A model generated the notes under the pieces. That model was not told where the DNA came from and searched no databases. It worked only from the letters and a program-made list of their open reading frames with translations. Made by a program: the position numbers and the translations under genes. A stretch of 64,000 nucleotides of DNA from Pradoshia sp. D12 (GTDB lineage Bacteria > Bacillota > Bacilli > Bacillales > Pradoshiaceae): contig NZ_CP044545.1 of assembly GCF_008935075.1 (NCBI RefSeq), positions 523,501 to 587,500 on the forward strand, given 5' to 3'. Of the stretch, positions 43,056 to 51,872 are shown one piece after another; within the stretch, counting starts at the first letter, position 1, and every line of letters starts with the position of its first letter.

Positions 43056-46000
43056 TTACTGCGGAGCGTTAATATATAATAATCCTTCCGCTCTTTCAAT
43101 CGTTTTATTGCCATAGTCATCTTCTGCGGTTACTTGAACGGCTGCCCCGTTTGCTTTGATATTTTTAGTGGCAGTATAGTAGCCGACATAGTGTCCTTCC
43201 GATGTCTCACGCATTGGAAGCTCAAGTGCATTTGAGACGCCAAGGTTTGTGACTGGAGCAAGGATTGAGAAGGTAGCGTCTAGCCCAGGTTCACTATCAA
43301 ATTCGATTTTGACAGAATCGCCGCTTTCCAATACTTTGTCCTCAGCAGGAAGTATGTTGGAAAGTTCAGGTGCCGTATAATTGGCATCAATTGTGATGAT
43401 CTTTTTAATGCTGTTGCCTGCTTTATCCTTAGCTTGAACAGTAATCTCATTTATACCTTCATCAAGAAGGATACGCTTGCTGAATTTCCCGTCGCTTACA
43501 GTTGCAGTTTGACCATTTACTTTAACCCAATCCAGATTGGCATCAGCAATTGTTCCTGTAACTGTAACGGTTTCTTTATTTGTTTTAGAACCATCTGTCG
43601 GTGAAGTAATAGTCAGTTCAGGTTTATCCTGATCAAGTGTAATCGTAACTGGTTCAGATGGGTCTGTTGAACCGACATCAGTTTTTGCTTTAGCAGTCAG
43701 TGTATTTGCACCATTTTTCAACTCGACTGCAACTGAGAAGTCGCCACTTGCATTCGTTTCCGTAGTAGCAGTTTGTTCTCCATCATTGAATAAATCAATG
43801 GTTGTTTCAGGAGAAGATTTACCCTCAACTGTCACAGATTTTTTATTCGTAAATGCTCCATCTTTAGGAGAAGTGATGGATGGTACTTGTAATTCATAGT
43901 TGACGGTCGCACGGATCATGTAGTTTCCTTCAGCCTCTGGTGATTGAGACCATGCACCGCTTACACCTTGCCAGCTGCGTTTAGCATTTGGACCGTCCTC
44001 ATCAGTTGCCAAGCCAGGTGAATTAGGATTTGCTTTTGTTTGTGTATAGACAATGAAGAAGTCTCCTTCTACCATGATGCCGTGTTCGGCAAGGTCAACA
44101 TGTGTCCAAGTGCCGTCACGTAAAGCTGTCTCGTTGAAAGGACCTGCCAATTTAGTACCAGGACCGCCGTTTGCACCACTGGCATCATAAACGGATACTT
44201 GGAATTCAGTACCGCCTGGGACTGGCCATTCCATATCCCAGAAGCGAAGGAGTGCACCAGTTACTAGAGCTTGATCTTCCCCTTCTTTTAATGACATTTT
44301 AACAGCCCAGCTATTGCCTGCCGCATTGAAGGATCTGGCATTTTCAGCTGTTCCATCATCATACTTAATCTCACCTGCATAGCCAATGAATGGACGTAAC
44401 TCAACATTTTTAACGACTGGTTCGCCTGCTTCAATGGTTACAGTTGTTTCGGAACTGTAGTAGGATGGTGCAACAAATTTTAGTGTGTAGGTACCCTCGT
44501 ATGCAGTAAGGGAATACTCGCCATCTTCATTTGTAGTCACAGGCGTAATGGCAGCATCTTCCACAAGGTAAACTGTGGCGCCTGCAACAGGATTTCCTGT
44601 TACTTTATTTGTAATTGTACCGCTGACAGTACCTTTAGGAATTTCCTGTAGTGTAAAGTTTGCGGTAGCAACTCCACCATCTTCAACACGTACTGCTTGT
44701 GTTTGAGATTGGAATCCATATGTTTCTGCTTGAACAGTGTAATCACCTGTTGCGTGCGTTAATTCATAGGATCCATCCTGTGGGTTGGTGTAAACAGAAC
44801 GGCCAGTTTCAAGAACGGTTACCTCTGCTTGAATTGGTAAAAGCAGTGGTCCCGGGCTTTCATTGCTAGGTTTTTCATTTTTTGAACTATCTTTTTCAGA
44901 TATTGGTTTGATTTTTGCTGCGTCTACTTTTTCTTTTGCTGCTTTTTTGTCGTCTTTAGGGTCTTTAGCTTTTGTATCTTTGATTTTAGTATCAGTAGCT
45001 TTTGTATCTTTCTTCACACCATGTTTAGCTTTTGACGAAGGTTGGATAGGAGTTGCCGATAATTTGACATCATCCAAATACCATCCAGCTTTCTGGACAG
45101 ACCCATCAGTTGTAACATTGAAGGAAATGTAGATGCGTTGTCCTGCATATTCGCTTAAGTCAACTTCGCCATCAATCCAACCATCGGATGTTTGGTTGAA
45201 ACGAGCTGCCTGTGTCCAGTTGGTACCATCAGTAGAAATAAATACATGCCCAAAGTCATAGTTTCTTTCTAAATCAAACCATTGTTTGAACTGTAAGTAG
45301 CTGGCTCCTTCAGGAAGATCAATTGGTGGCATTTCCAGGCTCATATTAGAGCTGTTTGCATAGTTTCCTGTCAGATTTGTTGCATATACCTTTTCACCAG
45401 AGAATGCAGCGCCAGGGCCTGTTGTTGGTACTCCCCATTCCCATGAATTATTTGTACCGTAAGATGTCCATCCGATTGGGTTTTGTTCAAAATCTGTTTC
45501 ATAGCCAACTGTAATACCCGGAAGTAATTCTATTGGATAAACAGCTGTTTCTTTTGAATTGCCTCCAAAGTCATATGCGATAAATTGGTATTCTGTTGAA
45601 TCACCGGTTAAATCAACACCAGGTATGGTTGCTTCGTATTCACCGGATTTATAATTTCCGCTTACACGTTCCGCAGCGACTTCAGTCCAGCTGCCATCTG
45701 CTTTTTTATATTTCAAAACGACAGATGTTACGGATACATCGTCCGTAGCGGTTGCGCTAAGAGGAAGGTCCATTTCTTTATAAGAAGTAGTCACAGGCTC
45801 TGTTTCAATTTCAGGTGCATGAGTATCATCACCTTCCTTGGAGACAGTTCCTTTAATTTTTCCTAAACCACTAACAACTGAAGAGACAGCATCAAAAGCA
45901 TTTACCAAACCGTGACCATATCCATAGTTAGGTGACTCTGGATAAGCGCTGTCAGTTAATGGTGTTGCTGTTAAGTCCATAATCTCTTCCATTTGATCGA

Positions 46001-47462
46001 CAGTTAAGCTCGAATCAGCTTGTCTAAGCAGGGCAACTACTGCGGCCACATGAGGCCCGGCCATTGATGTTCCATTATAGGAAGCATAATCGTTTCCAGG
46101 TATAGCTGAGCGAATATTTACACCTGGTGCAGCTATATTTGGTTTCATGACTCCTTCATATGGAGAAGGTCCCCTTGAAGAAAAGCTTGCCAAAGCATTA
46201 TTGATATCTGTTGCGGCAGTTGCGTAAGATTCAGGATAATTGGATGGAGCTGCTATAGTTCCTGCTCCTCCTCCGTCATTTCCTGCTGAAAATTCAGGGA
46301 AGATATCCGCATTTTTCCATGCTTGAACCATTGGACGGAACCATTCGTCCAATCCTGGTCCGCCACCCCATGAGTTGTTTACGACATCTGGTGCGTATTC
46401 AGGATGTGGAGTTCCATTAGCATCTTTAGGAGCTAATACCCATTCACCTGCTTCTAACAAATCAGCACTCGAGCCTCCACCTGATGCAGAGAGAGCTTTA
46501 ACCGCTATGAATTTAGCGCCGGGTGCTACGCCGATTTGGTTAGTACCGTTTGAATCTGATCCGACCATTGTTCCAATTGTATGTGTACCGTGACCATTAT
46601 CATCAAATGCTGCAGGGCGGTTTGTAGAAGTAGCATCAAACCAGCTGAACTCATGGGTCGGGTTGTCTGGATTAGCAGGGTTGTACCCACGGTATTTTGT
46701 CTTTAGGGTAGGGTGATCCCATTGCACACCAGTATCTATGCTGGCAACGACTGTTCCAGCTCCATCAATTCCCATTGCCCATGTTTGAGGTGCGCTGATT
46801 TTTTCGATATTCCATTCAATCGAGGAGACTTCTGCCTTTGTCTCTGTTTTAGAAGGTTTCTCCTTAATATTGGACTCGATTAGTGGTTTCTCAGCTTTGG
46901 ATTGTTTAACAGGTTCTACAAGGTGTACTTTTTCATTCGGTAAAAGTTTTTCTACTTCAGGAAATGCGGCAATTTGTTCCATGACTTCTTTTGTAGCCGT
47001 AACAGCCATACCATTAACGATGTAGAAGGATTGAATATCTTTAACCTTACCGGCTTTTTCTTGTTTCTCTAAATAGTTTTTTAGCTCATGCTGAGTTTCT
47101 TCAGCAGTTGCGCGCAGATTTGTAACGATGGAAGATCGTTTTGTCAAGGTCGTCTTGGCTGATGAAAGCTTTTGTTTTTTTGCAGTAGCAGTAGCTTCTT
47201 TTGCTACCTTGGCAGTGTCGACCTGCTCTTTAAGTTTAATTAAGAAGGTGACTTTTTCTTCTTCCTTAAACTCATTTTGAAGATCTTTGGAGATTTTGTT
47301 ACTGCTATTCTGTATAATCGTAGATTTTGCTGAACTATGGATGGATTCTGAGGAAGCAGTAGAAGATGGTGAAGACGTAAATCCTGTAGTTAAGAGCAAT
47401 GATGGAATGAGCATAGATGTTAGAATGAGTGACGACAGTTTTTTTCTCTTTGTTTTCAACAA
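43056..47462 (-). CDS. bpr: Secreted subtilisin-like serine peptidase, bacillopeptidase F
   Basis: A 1468-residue exported protease, colinear with B. subtilis Bpr (about 1430 residues). In order: signal peptide (about 1-30), an inhibitor-type propeptide (about 65-185), and the S8 catalytic domain (about 218-525) with D243 in SIDTGVQWDHP, H291 in DDNGHGTHTIG, oxyanion N395 in FSAGNDGGG and S466 in YNGTSMAGPHVA. The long C-terminal part has an immunoglobulin-like segment, a jelly-roll lectin-like domain (about 640-800), a Lys/Asp-rich linker (about 810-870), two carboxypeptidase-regulatory-like repeats, a further beta domain and two or three Ig-like repeats. No LPXTG anchor is present. The start is TTG, with GGAGG five bases upstream. 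Confidence 0.93.
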   Translation of the reverse strand: MLKTKRKKLSSLILTSMLIPSLLLTTGFTSSPSSTASSESIHSSAKSTIIQNSSNKISKDLQNEFKEEEKVTFLIKLKEQVDTAKVAKEATATAKKQKLSSAKTTLTKRSSIVTNLRATAEETQHELKNYLEKQEKAGKVKDIQSFYIVNGMAVTATKEVMEQIAAFPEVEKLLPNEKVHLVEPVKQSKAEKPLIESNIKEKPSKTETKAEVSSIEWNIEKISAPQTWAMGIDGAGTVVASIDTGVQWDHPTLKTKYRGYNPANPDNPTHEFSWFDATSTNRPAAFDDNGHGTHTIGTMVGSDSNGTNQIGVAPGAKFIAVKALSASGGGSSADLLEAGEWVLAPKDANGTPHPEYAPDVVNNSWGGGPGLDEWFRPMVQAWKNADIFPEFSAGNDGGGAGTIAAPSNYPESYATAATDINNALASFSSRGPSPYEGVMKPNIAAPGVNIRSAIPGNDYASYNGTSMAGPHVAAVVALLRQADSSLTVDQMEEIMDLTATPLTDSAYPESPNYGYGHGLVNAFDAVSSVVSGLGKIKGTVSKEGDDTHAPEIETEPVTTSYKEMDLPLSATATDDVSVTSVVLKYKKADGSWTEVAAERVSGNYKSGEYEATIPGVDLTGDSTEYQFIAYDFGGNSKETAVYPIELLPGITVGYETDFEQNPIGWTSYGTNNSWEWGVPTTGPGAAFSGEKVYATNLTGNYANSSNMSLEMPPIDLPEGASYLQFKQWFDLERNYDFGHVFISTDGTNWTQAARFNQTSDGWIDGEVDLSEYAGQRIYISFNVTTDGSVQKAGWYLDDVKLSATPIQPSSKAKHGVKKDTKATDTKIKDTKAKDPKDDKKAAKEKVDAAKIKPISEKDSSKNEKPSNESPGPLLLPIQAEVTVLETGRSVYTNPQDGSYELTHATGDYTVQAETYGFQSQTQAVRVEDGGVATANFTLQEIPKGTVSGTITNKVTGNPVAGATVYLVEDAAITPVTTNEDGEYSLTAYEGTYTLKFVAPSYYSSETTVTIEAGEPVVKNVELRPFIGYAGEIKYDDGTAENARSFNAAGNSWAVKMSLKEGEDQALVTGALLRFWDMEWPVPGGTEFQVSVYDASGANGGPGTKLAGPFNETALRDGTWTHVDLAEHGIMVEGDFFIVYTQTKANPNSPGLATDEDGPNAKRSWQGVSGAWSQSPEAEGNYMIRATVNYELQVPSITSPKDGAFTNKKSVTVEGKSSPETTIDLFNDGEQTATTETNASGDFSVAVELKNGANTLTAKAKTDVGSTDPSEPVTITLDQDKPELTITSPTDGSKTNKETVTVTGTIADANLDWVKVNGQTATVSDGKFSKRILLDEGINEITVQAKDKAGNSIKKIITIDANYTAPELSNILPAEDKVLESGDSVKIEFDSEPGLDATFSILAPVTNLGVSNALELPMRETSEGHYVGYYTATKNIKANGAAVQVTAEDDYGNKTIERAEGLLYINAPQ

Positions 47463-47733
47463 GTATTCCTCCCTATACTAGATTATTAAATTGCCAATAT
47501 GCCAAGTATTTTTTCACCTCCCTGTTAAGTAATATCGAATTATGTAATCCTGCTGATATTTCTACCATAACGAATTGAAGTAAACAAATGCTGTCACTAA
47601 ATGTCGCAAGTATACTATGGAAATTGAAAATGAATCATTGGATGTAGTTTGGCTACAGCTGTAGGTGTCATTCTAATTAGGAAATGATTAGAAAAGAATA
47701 TACTTATACCTGATTTCATATGGAGATAGTTGT
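47463..47733. other. Leader and promoter region of bpr
   Basis: No intact gene. On the minus strand a 14-codon GTG frame (47473-47517, MKKYLAYWQFNNLV) ends in TAG immediately before the bpr ribosome binding site. I find no promoter with good hexamers on both sides. Confidence 0.4.
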
Positions 47734-48018
47734 ATGAAAAAGGAGGGAGGAAGAATTTTAATATACTATTATAATAAAAATAAGCCATCTGACTTATTAA
47801 GCTATTTAATTACTAGTCTTTCTTTGTCTTATTCAAAAAAAGACTGGGGATTAAGGTGGGATATTTTGTTACTTATATGAAATAAGGTGAATCCAACTCT
47901 CACCTTTATCCCAGAAAAATATTCAGAATCGGTAGTTTTAATTTATTTAGATAAAGAAATAGGCTATGTTTATTGTTGGAAGATGTCGAACTATAGCAGG
48001 ATATTTAGAGGATACTGA
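47734..48018 (+). pseudogene. Unknown small gene interrupted by TGA
   Basis: ATG with GGAG eight bases upstream opens a frame coding MKKEGGRILIYYYNKNKPSD and 28 more residues, then TGA at 47878-47880. The same frame continues for 45 codons with protein-like wording (NPTLTFIPEKYSESVVLIYL, GYVYCWKMSNYS) to a second TGA. Either the gene carries a nonsense mutation or the first 48 residues are the whole product. I do not recognise the family. It lies directly beside a palindromic repeat. Confidence 0.4.
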
Positions 48019-48033
48019 CATAACTGATGTAGA

Positions 48034-48282
48034 ATATGGTTTATGTGCTTTTGTCTTATGCTTGTCGGAGGCCAACAGGATGTTGGTCACAAAGACGTTG
48101 CCACACGATGTGGCGTATTTAGTCTTTGTTCCTTGATGCAGTCGTTTCAGCTTTTTATTCAATCTAGCTTCAGGGCCTAGGAGCTCGGGACATAAGCAAA
48201 GCCACTGCGGGGGGAAGTACATCCCCTACGTGCCTTTGTCTTATGCTCCTCGCTCCTGACCAAGGCCCTTCAGCTTTTTTGT
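48034..48282. repeat. Composite palindromic intergenic repeat
   Basis: The right part (about 48164-48280) is a long imperfect hairpin: CTAGCTTCAGGGCCTAGGAG pairs with the complement near CTCCTGACCAAGGCCCTTCA, and CATAAGCAAAGCCAC with the complement of CGTGCCTTTGTCTTATG. The left part begins with a similar arm (GTGCTTTTGTCTTATGCTTG) and holds a nested hairpin, ACAAAGAC...GTCTTTGT around TTGCCACA/TGTGGCG. The wording resembles a dispersed, non-coding palindromic repeat seen between genes in many Bacillus genomes. Local GC is higher than the surroundings. Confidence 0.65.
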
Positions 48283-48396
48283 TTTGAATTGCTTGAAAAA
48301 TTAATGAAATTTGATGATAATTAAATAAAACATGTATACTGGCTACATGCTGATGTTGGTAGAGAATATTTATACGCTTTATATAAGGGAGAAATC

Positions 48397-49092
48397 ATGA
48401 TGTTAACAGTGACACCCAAATTACCTGGAGAAAATAATAAACATTATTCGTACAGAATTATTAAGAATGGCATTATGTCTCTAGAATTAAAACCAGGACA
48501 AGCAATCAGTGAAATTGAGCTGGCTAATGAATTAAGGATTTCTCGTACTCCAATCAGGGAGGTAATCGGAAAATTAAAAGAGGAACATTTGGTTGAAGTA
48601 TGGCCGCAGGTCGGTTCATACATATCAAAAATTGATTATAAATTGGTTAAAGAGGCGGCCTTTATGCGCTCTGTACTAGAAAAAGAGGTTCTTAAGTTAG
48701 CCTGCGAATCTATTTCTGATGAAACATTATTAGAGTTAAAGAAAGTTATCAGTTTACAAGAAAATTTTATAGGAAAAAAAGGAATGGAAAGAACTTTTCA
48801 TGAATTGGATCAGGAATTTCACTCCCTATTTTATAAAGATCAGGAAAAAGATCATATCTGGGATGCAATAAATCGGTTAAGTACACATTATAATCGAATC
48901 CGATTGCTATCTGAAATCGAATATGATTATACAGATATTATTAAACAACATAAAAACATTATTGATATTATTGAAAATAAAAAAGTTGATCAAATAGATG
49001 AGGCTGTTAGTCACCATATATTAGGACCAGAGAAATATTGGAATAGTTTGCTGGAACCGGATAGCCAATATGCTGAATACTTTGTAGAATAA
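48397..49092 (+). CDS. GntR-family transcriptional regulator (FCD type)
   Basis: A 231-residue regulator. The winged-helix domain (about residues 15-80) reads SEIELANELRISRTPIREVI and KLKEEHLVEVWPQVGSYIS. The C-terminal helical FCD domain follows, with FMRSVLEKEVLKLACE and metal-ligand candidates in FHELDQEFHSLFY and a C-terminal SHHILG. Such proteins sense organic acids or sugars. No adjacent transport or catabolic gene is obviously controlled; brnQ lies 380 bp downstream with its own promoter. GGGAGA lies before two tandem ATGs. Confidence 0.86.
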   Translation: MMLTVTPKLPGENNKHYSYRIIKNGIMSLELKPGQAISEIELANELRISRTPIREVIGKLKEEHLVEVWPQVGSYISKIDYKLVKEAAFMRSVLEKEVLKLACESISDETLLELKKVISLQENFIGKKGMERTFHELDQEFHSLFYKDQEKDHIWDAINRLSTHYNRIRLLSEIEYDYTDIIKQHKNIIDIIENKKVDQIDEAVSHHILGPEKYWNSLLEPDSQYAEYFVE

Positions 49093-49136
49093 TCTCGTAT
49101 GTCCTTATCATCAATGGTATATTGGATTATTCGATC

Positions 49137-49165
49137 AGCCCTTATTCATGGAATAAGGGTTTTTA
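49137..49165 (+). terminator. Terminator of the GntR gene
   Basis: The stem AGCCCTTATTC / GAATAAGGGTT with loop ATG is followed by TTT. The 200 bp after it hold no gene. Confidence 0.78.
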
Positions 49166-49378
49166 CTGTTTAAAAGGGTAATATAAACTTAAATTGGATG
49201 TATGTACGTTTTCCCCCCTTTAAATATAATAGATTGATAAAATTTACCGTTACTTTAGTTTCTCTAATACCCTTGCAAATATAGAGGACAGTTACTATAA
49301 TCACCGATATAGGAAAAACGGTGAATGTTAGAAGAAAAGTGGGAAAGTTGAGAAATAGGGCGAAATGTCTGAATAATC

Positions 49379-49406
49379 TTGACAAATGTGTTAAAATGGG
49401 TAATGT
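49379..49406 (+). promoter_or_regulatory. Candidate sigma-A promoter of brnQ
   Basis: A perfect TTGACA (49379-49384) and TAATGT (49401-49406) have a 16-bp spacer. Confidence 0.45.
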
Positions 49407-49424
49407 TATATTAAAAGATGTTAG

Positions 49425-49439
49425 AATTATTAGAAAATT
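49425..49439. promoter_or_regulatory. CodY box upstream of brnQ
   Basis: AATTATTAGAAAATT matches the CodY consensus (AATTTTCWGAAAATT) at 13 of 15 positions and lies about 36 bp upstream of the brnQ start, just downstream of the predicted transcription start. Confidence 0.6.
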
Positions 49440-49475
49440 TAAAATGTTCAACCAGATAGAAACGGAGGGTTTTAA

Positions 49476-50828
49476 TTGGGTAATATGAAGAGTAAATCTA
49501 CAACACTAGCGATTGGCTTTATGCTCTTTGCCTTATTTTTTGGGGCTGGAAATCTAATATTCCCAGTATTAATGGGACAAATGTCAGGGTCAAATGTTTG
49601 GGAAGCTACATTTGGCTTCATCATAACTGGGGTGGGATTGCCTCTGTTAGGGGTATTGGCAATTGGGTATTCTGGCCAAAGCGATTTATATACGATGGCT
49701 AAACGTGTACACCCAATGTTTGCTATTATATTTACTACAGTTCTTTACTTGGCAATCGGGCCTTTATTTGCGATGCCGAGGACAGGAACGGTTTCATATG
49801 AAATTGGTGTTAAACCTTTAATCGGTGATATGAATAGCACAGTAGCAATGGCGCTTTTCACTGTAATCTTTTTTGCTATTACTTGTTTCTTTGCATTAAA
49901 ACCAGGAAAAATTATAGATATAGTTGGTAAAATGTTAACACCAATATTATTATTTTTTATCGCTTTATTGATTCTAGCAGCTTTGTTTAATCCAATGGGA
50001 AGCCTGACAGCTCCGGCTGAACAATATACAGAAAACGCATTCTTTAAGGGTTTCCAGGAAGGTTACCTAACAATGGATACATTGGCATCCTTCGTATTTG
50101 GAATTATCATTATTAATGCAGTTCGTTCAACAGGGATTCATGGCAAAAAAGAAATGATGACAAGTGTTATGAAATCTGCTTTCATTGCAGCCGGTTTACT
50201 TGCGGTAATCTATGCAGGGCTAGCATATTTAGGTGCTACCGGTGTGGAAGAGATTGGTGCATTTGATAATGGGGGTGCGATATTAGCAGCAGCATCTCAT
50301 TATTATTTTGGTTCTTATGGAAGATTAATTTTAGGACTTGCTGTTATTGCAGCGTGTTTAACGACTAGTATCGGTCTTGTGACGGCTTGTGCGGCCTACT
50401 TTAATACATTGGCTCCGAGATGGTCCTATAAAACATATGCTATTGTTTTATCGGTATTCAGTGCATTAGTTGCCAATGTGGGACTTGCCGACTTAGTGGC
50501 TATTTCAGTACCTGTCCTGACAGCTATTTATCCTTTGGCTATATGCTTGATTTTCCTTACATTCATGCACAATGTATTTAAAGGTTTTTCAGAAGTATAT
50601 ATTTGCAGTTTGGCATTAACCTTTATTGTTAGTTTGTTTGATGGTTTTAATGCAGCGGGTCTGCAAATAGAAGCAATCAATAATTTATTTGCTTATTTAC
50701 CGCTTTACTCCGTGGGATTAGGATGGATTGCACCAGCCATATTGGGCGCTATTATTGGTTATCCGATTGGTATGATGAGACAGTCTGCTCCCATAATGAA
50801 TGAAGTTCCAGATATGCAGAAAGACTAG
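49476..50828 (+). CDS. brnQ: Branched-chain amino acid:cation symporter
   Basis: A 450-residue protein with about 12 membrane helices of the BrnQ/LIVCS family. The N-terminal signature reads FALFFGAGNLIFPVLMGQMSG, and GLVTACAAYFN and the GLADLVAISVPVLTAIYPLA stretch follow. It imports leucine, isoleucine and valine with sodium or protons. The start is a TTG with GGAGGG six bases upstream; an ATG nine bases later is too distant from the site. A CodY box sits at the predicted transcription start, as expected for a branched-chain amino acid transporter. Confidence 0.93.
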   Translation: MGNMKSKSTTLAIGFMLFALFFGAGNLIFPVLMGQMSGSNVWEATFGFIITGVGLPLLGVLAIGYSGQSDLYTMAKRVHPMFAIIFTTVLYLAIGPLFAMPRTGTVSYEIGVKPLIGDMNSTVAMALFTVIFFAITCFFALKPGKIIDIVGKMLTPILLFFIALLILAALFNPMGSLTAPAEQYTENAFFKGFQEGYLTMDTLASFVFGIIIINAVRSTGIHGKKEMMTSVMKSAFIAAGLLAVIYAGLAYLGATGVEEIGAFDNGGAILAAASHYYFGSYGRLILGLAVIAACLTTSIGLVTACAAYFNTLAPRWSYKTYAIVLSVFSALVANVGLADLVAISVPVLTAIYPLAICLIFLTFMHNVFKGFSEVYICSLALTFIVSLFDGFNAAGLQIEAINNLFAYLPLYSVGLGWIAPAILGAIIGYPIGMMRQSAPIMNEVPDMQKD

Positions 50829-50839
50829 TTAGTACATGT

Positions 50840-50868
50840 AAAGCCAGCGTGAGACACCGCTGGCTTTT
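50840..50868 (+). terminator. Terminator of brnQ
   Basis: A perfect 10-bp stem (AAAGCCAGCG / CGCTGGCTTT) with an 8-base loop is followed by TATAATTT. Confidence 0.75.
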
Positions 50869-50895
50869 ATAATTTACTTTTTTACCAATAAAGAA

Positions 50896-50932
50896 AATAA
50901 TCCCGGCTCTATGATGGAGCTGGGATTATCTT
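50896..50932 (-). terminator. Terminator of the DUF975 gene
   Basis: On the minus strand the stem ATAATCCCAGCTC / GAGCCGGGATTAT (one G-U) is followed by TTTCTTTATT. Confidence 0.8.
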
Positions 50933-51685
50933 TTATTCTACACGCTTAGCAAGGTCGATATGATCGGCAGCAGAATTATGAGTAGAAGGCAGTGGATTCT
51001 GTATAAGAGATCCTTCTGATGGCTTTACATAATCATCATAGAAGACAGCTAATGAAGTAGTTATAAAAGGTGCAAGGTATATAGCAATACCAAAGATTGT
51101 GATATACCCGATAATCAGGCTTGCCATGCCGCTTAAATATACTCCATCATTTACAGTATCAGCACCAATAGCAATAGATACGATTCCGATAAAAATTAAT
51201 ACGATAGGGATAATAAACCATGGTAAAAAAGATAGGTATAGTACAAATAAATCTTTCTTTTTACCATTCATGATTCGTCGGCTTTCTGTAATCGCTTGAA
51301 GAGCGGTTAAATCGGAACGGTCACGCAAGATAAATAAAGTCATAGAATAGGCTAACGCTTTAATGATGCCGGGTATAATTAATAAAACTGACCAGAGTAA
51401 GGTAAATAAAAAGATTAAAAAGTTTGTTAAGGCATTCCTGAAATAGTTCAATTTAAAACCATCAAATAGTGTTTCAATAGAAGGATTTTGCTGCCTCTTT
51501 ATAGCTAAGTGGAACCATTGATATCCTACAGCCAATGGGCTTGATATAAAGAAAAATGCAAGAATAAAAAGAAATGATTCAGCAACTCTGCTAACAAGGA
51601 GAGTTATGAAAAAAACTCCTATCGCAATTCCCCAGTAGCCAGTTAATTTTTGTTTGGCTGTGTTTTTAATCAGTTTGATATTCAT
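50933..51685 (-). CDS. DUF975 family membrane protein
   Basis: A 250-residue protein with about six membrane helices. The N-terminus MNIKLIKNTAKQKLTGYWG and the first helix are typical of DUF975, as are PSIETLFDGFKLNYFRN and the cytoplasmic segment RSDLTALQAITESRRIMNGK. The family is common in Firmicutes and has no known biochemical function. The gene is monocistronic and convergent with brnQ, with its own terminator. The polar C-terminal 30 residues are probably cytoplasmic. Confidence 0.82.
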   Translation of the reverse strand: MNIKLIKNTAKQKLTGYWGIAIGVFFITLLVSRVAESFLFILAFFFISSPLAVGYQWFHLAIKRQQNPSIETLFDGFKLNYFRNALTNFLIFLFTLLWSVLLIIPGIIKALAYSMTLFILRDRSDLTALQAITESRRIMNGKKKDLFVLYLSFLPWFIIPIVLIFIGIVSIAIGADTVNDGVYLSGMASLIIGYITIFGIAIYLAPFITTSLAVFYDDYVKPSEGSLIQNPLPSTHNSAADHIDLAKRVE

Positions 51686-51793
51686 TTTACAACTCTTTCC
51701 TTCTTCCTGTGTGTTTATTACTATTTATAAGAATAATATAATCTGACTGAATTTGTAAAACTATATAAGTATTTGTAATTTTTAGATAATTAG

Positions 51794-51822
51794 TTGGAAT
51801 TTAAAAGAGCATCAAGTATAAT
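51794..51822 (+). promoter_or_regulatory. Sigma-A promoter of the acyl-CoA catabolic cluster
   Basis: TTGGAA (51794-51799) and a perfect TATAAT (51817-51822) have a 17-bp spacer, about 50 bp upstream of the first gene. Confidence 0.7.
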
Positions 51823-51838
51823 TGGGAGTAATTAACAA

Positions 51839-51854
51839 TACCTACCGGTCAGTA
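51839..51854. promoter_or_regulatory. Predicted TetR-type operator of the acyl-CoA cluster
   Basis: TACCTACCGGTCAGTA is a palindrome with the form TAC-N2-ACCGGT-N2-GTA, placed about 10-25 bases after the predicted transcription start. It is the likely target of the TetR protein encoded fourth in the cluster. Confidence 0.6.
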
Positions 51855-51872
51855 TGTGAAAGGAGTGAAGGA

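Noticed and set aside
42955-43079. Short plus-strand frame starting MKNKIVFYILIISL
   Set aside because: It has a passable ribosome binding site but runs through the bpr terminator into the antisense of bpr; the hydrophobic start may be chance in AT-rich DNA.
47947-48222. 91-codon minus-strand frame
   Set aside because: It reads through the palindromic repeat and antisense to the TGA-interrupted frame; composition is not protein-like.
49166-49475. Search for a T-box or riboswitch in the brnQ leader
   Set aside because: No T-box sequence or terminator/antiterminator pair is visible; a CodY box explains regulation.
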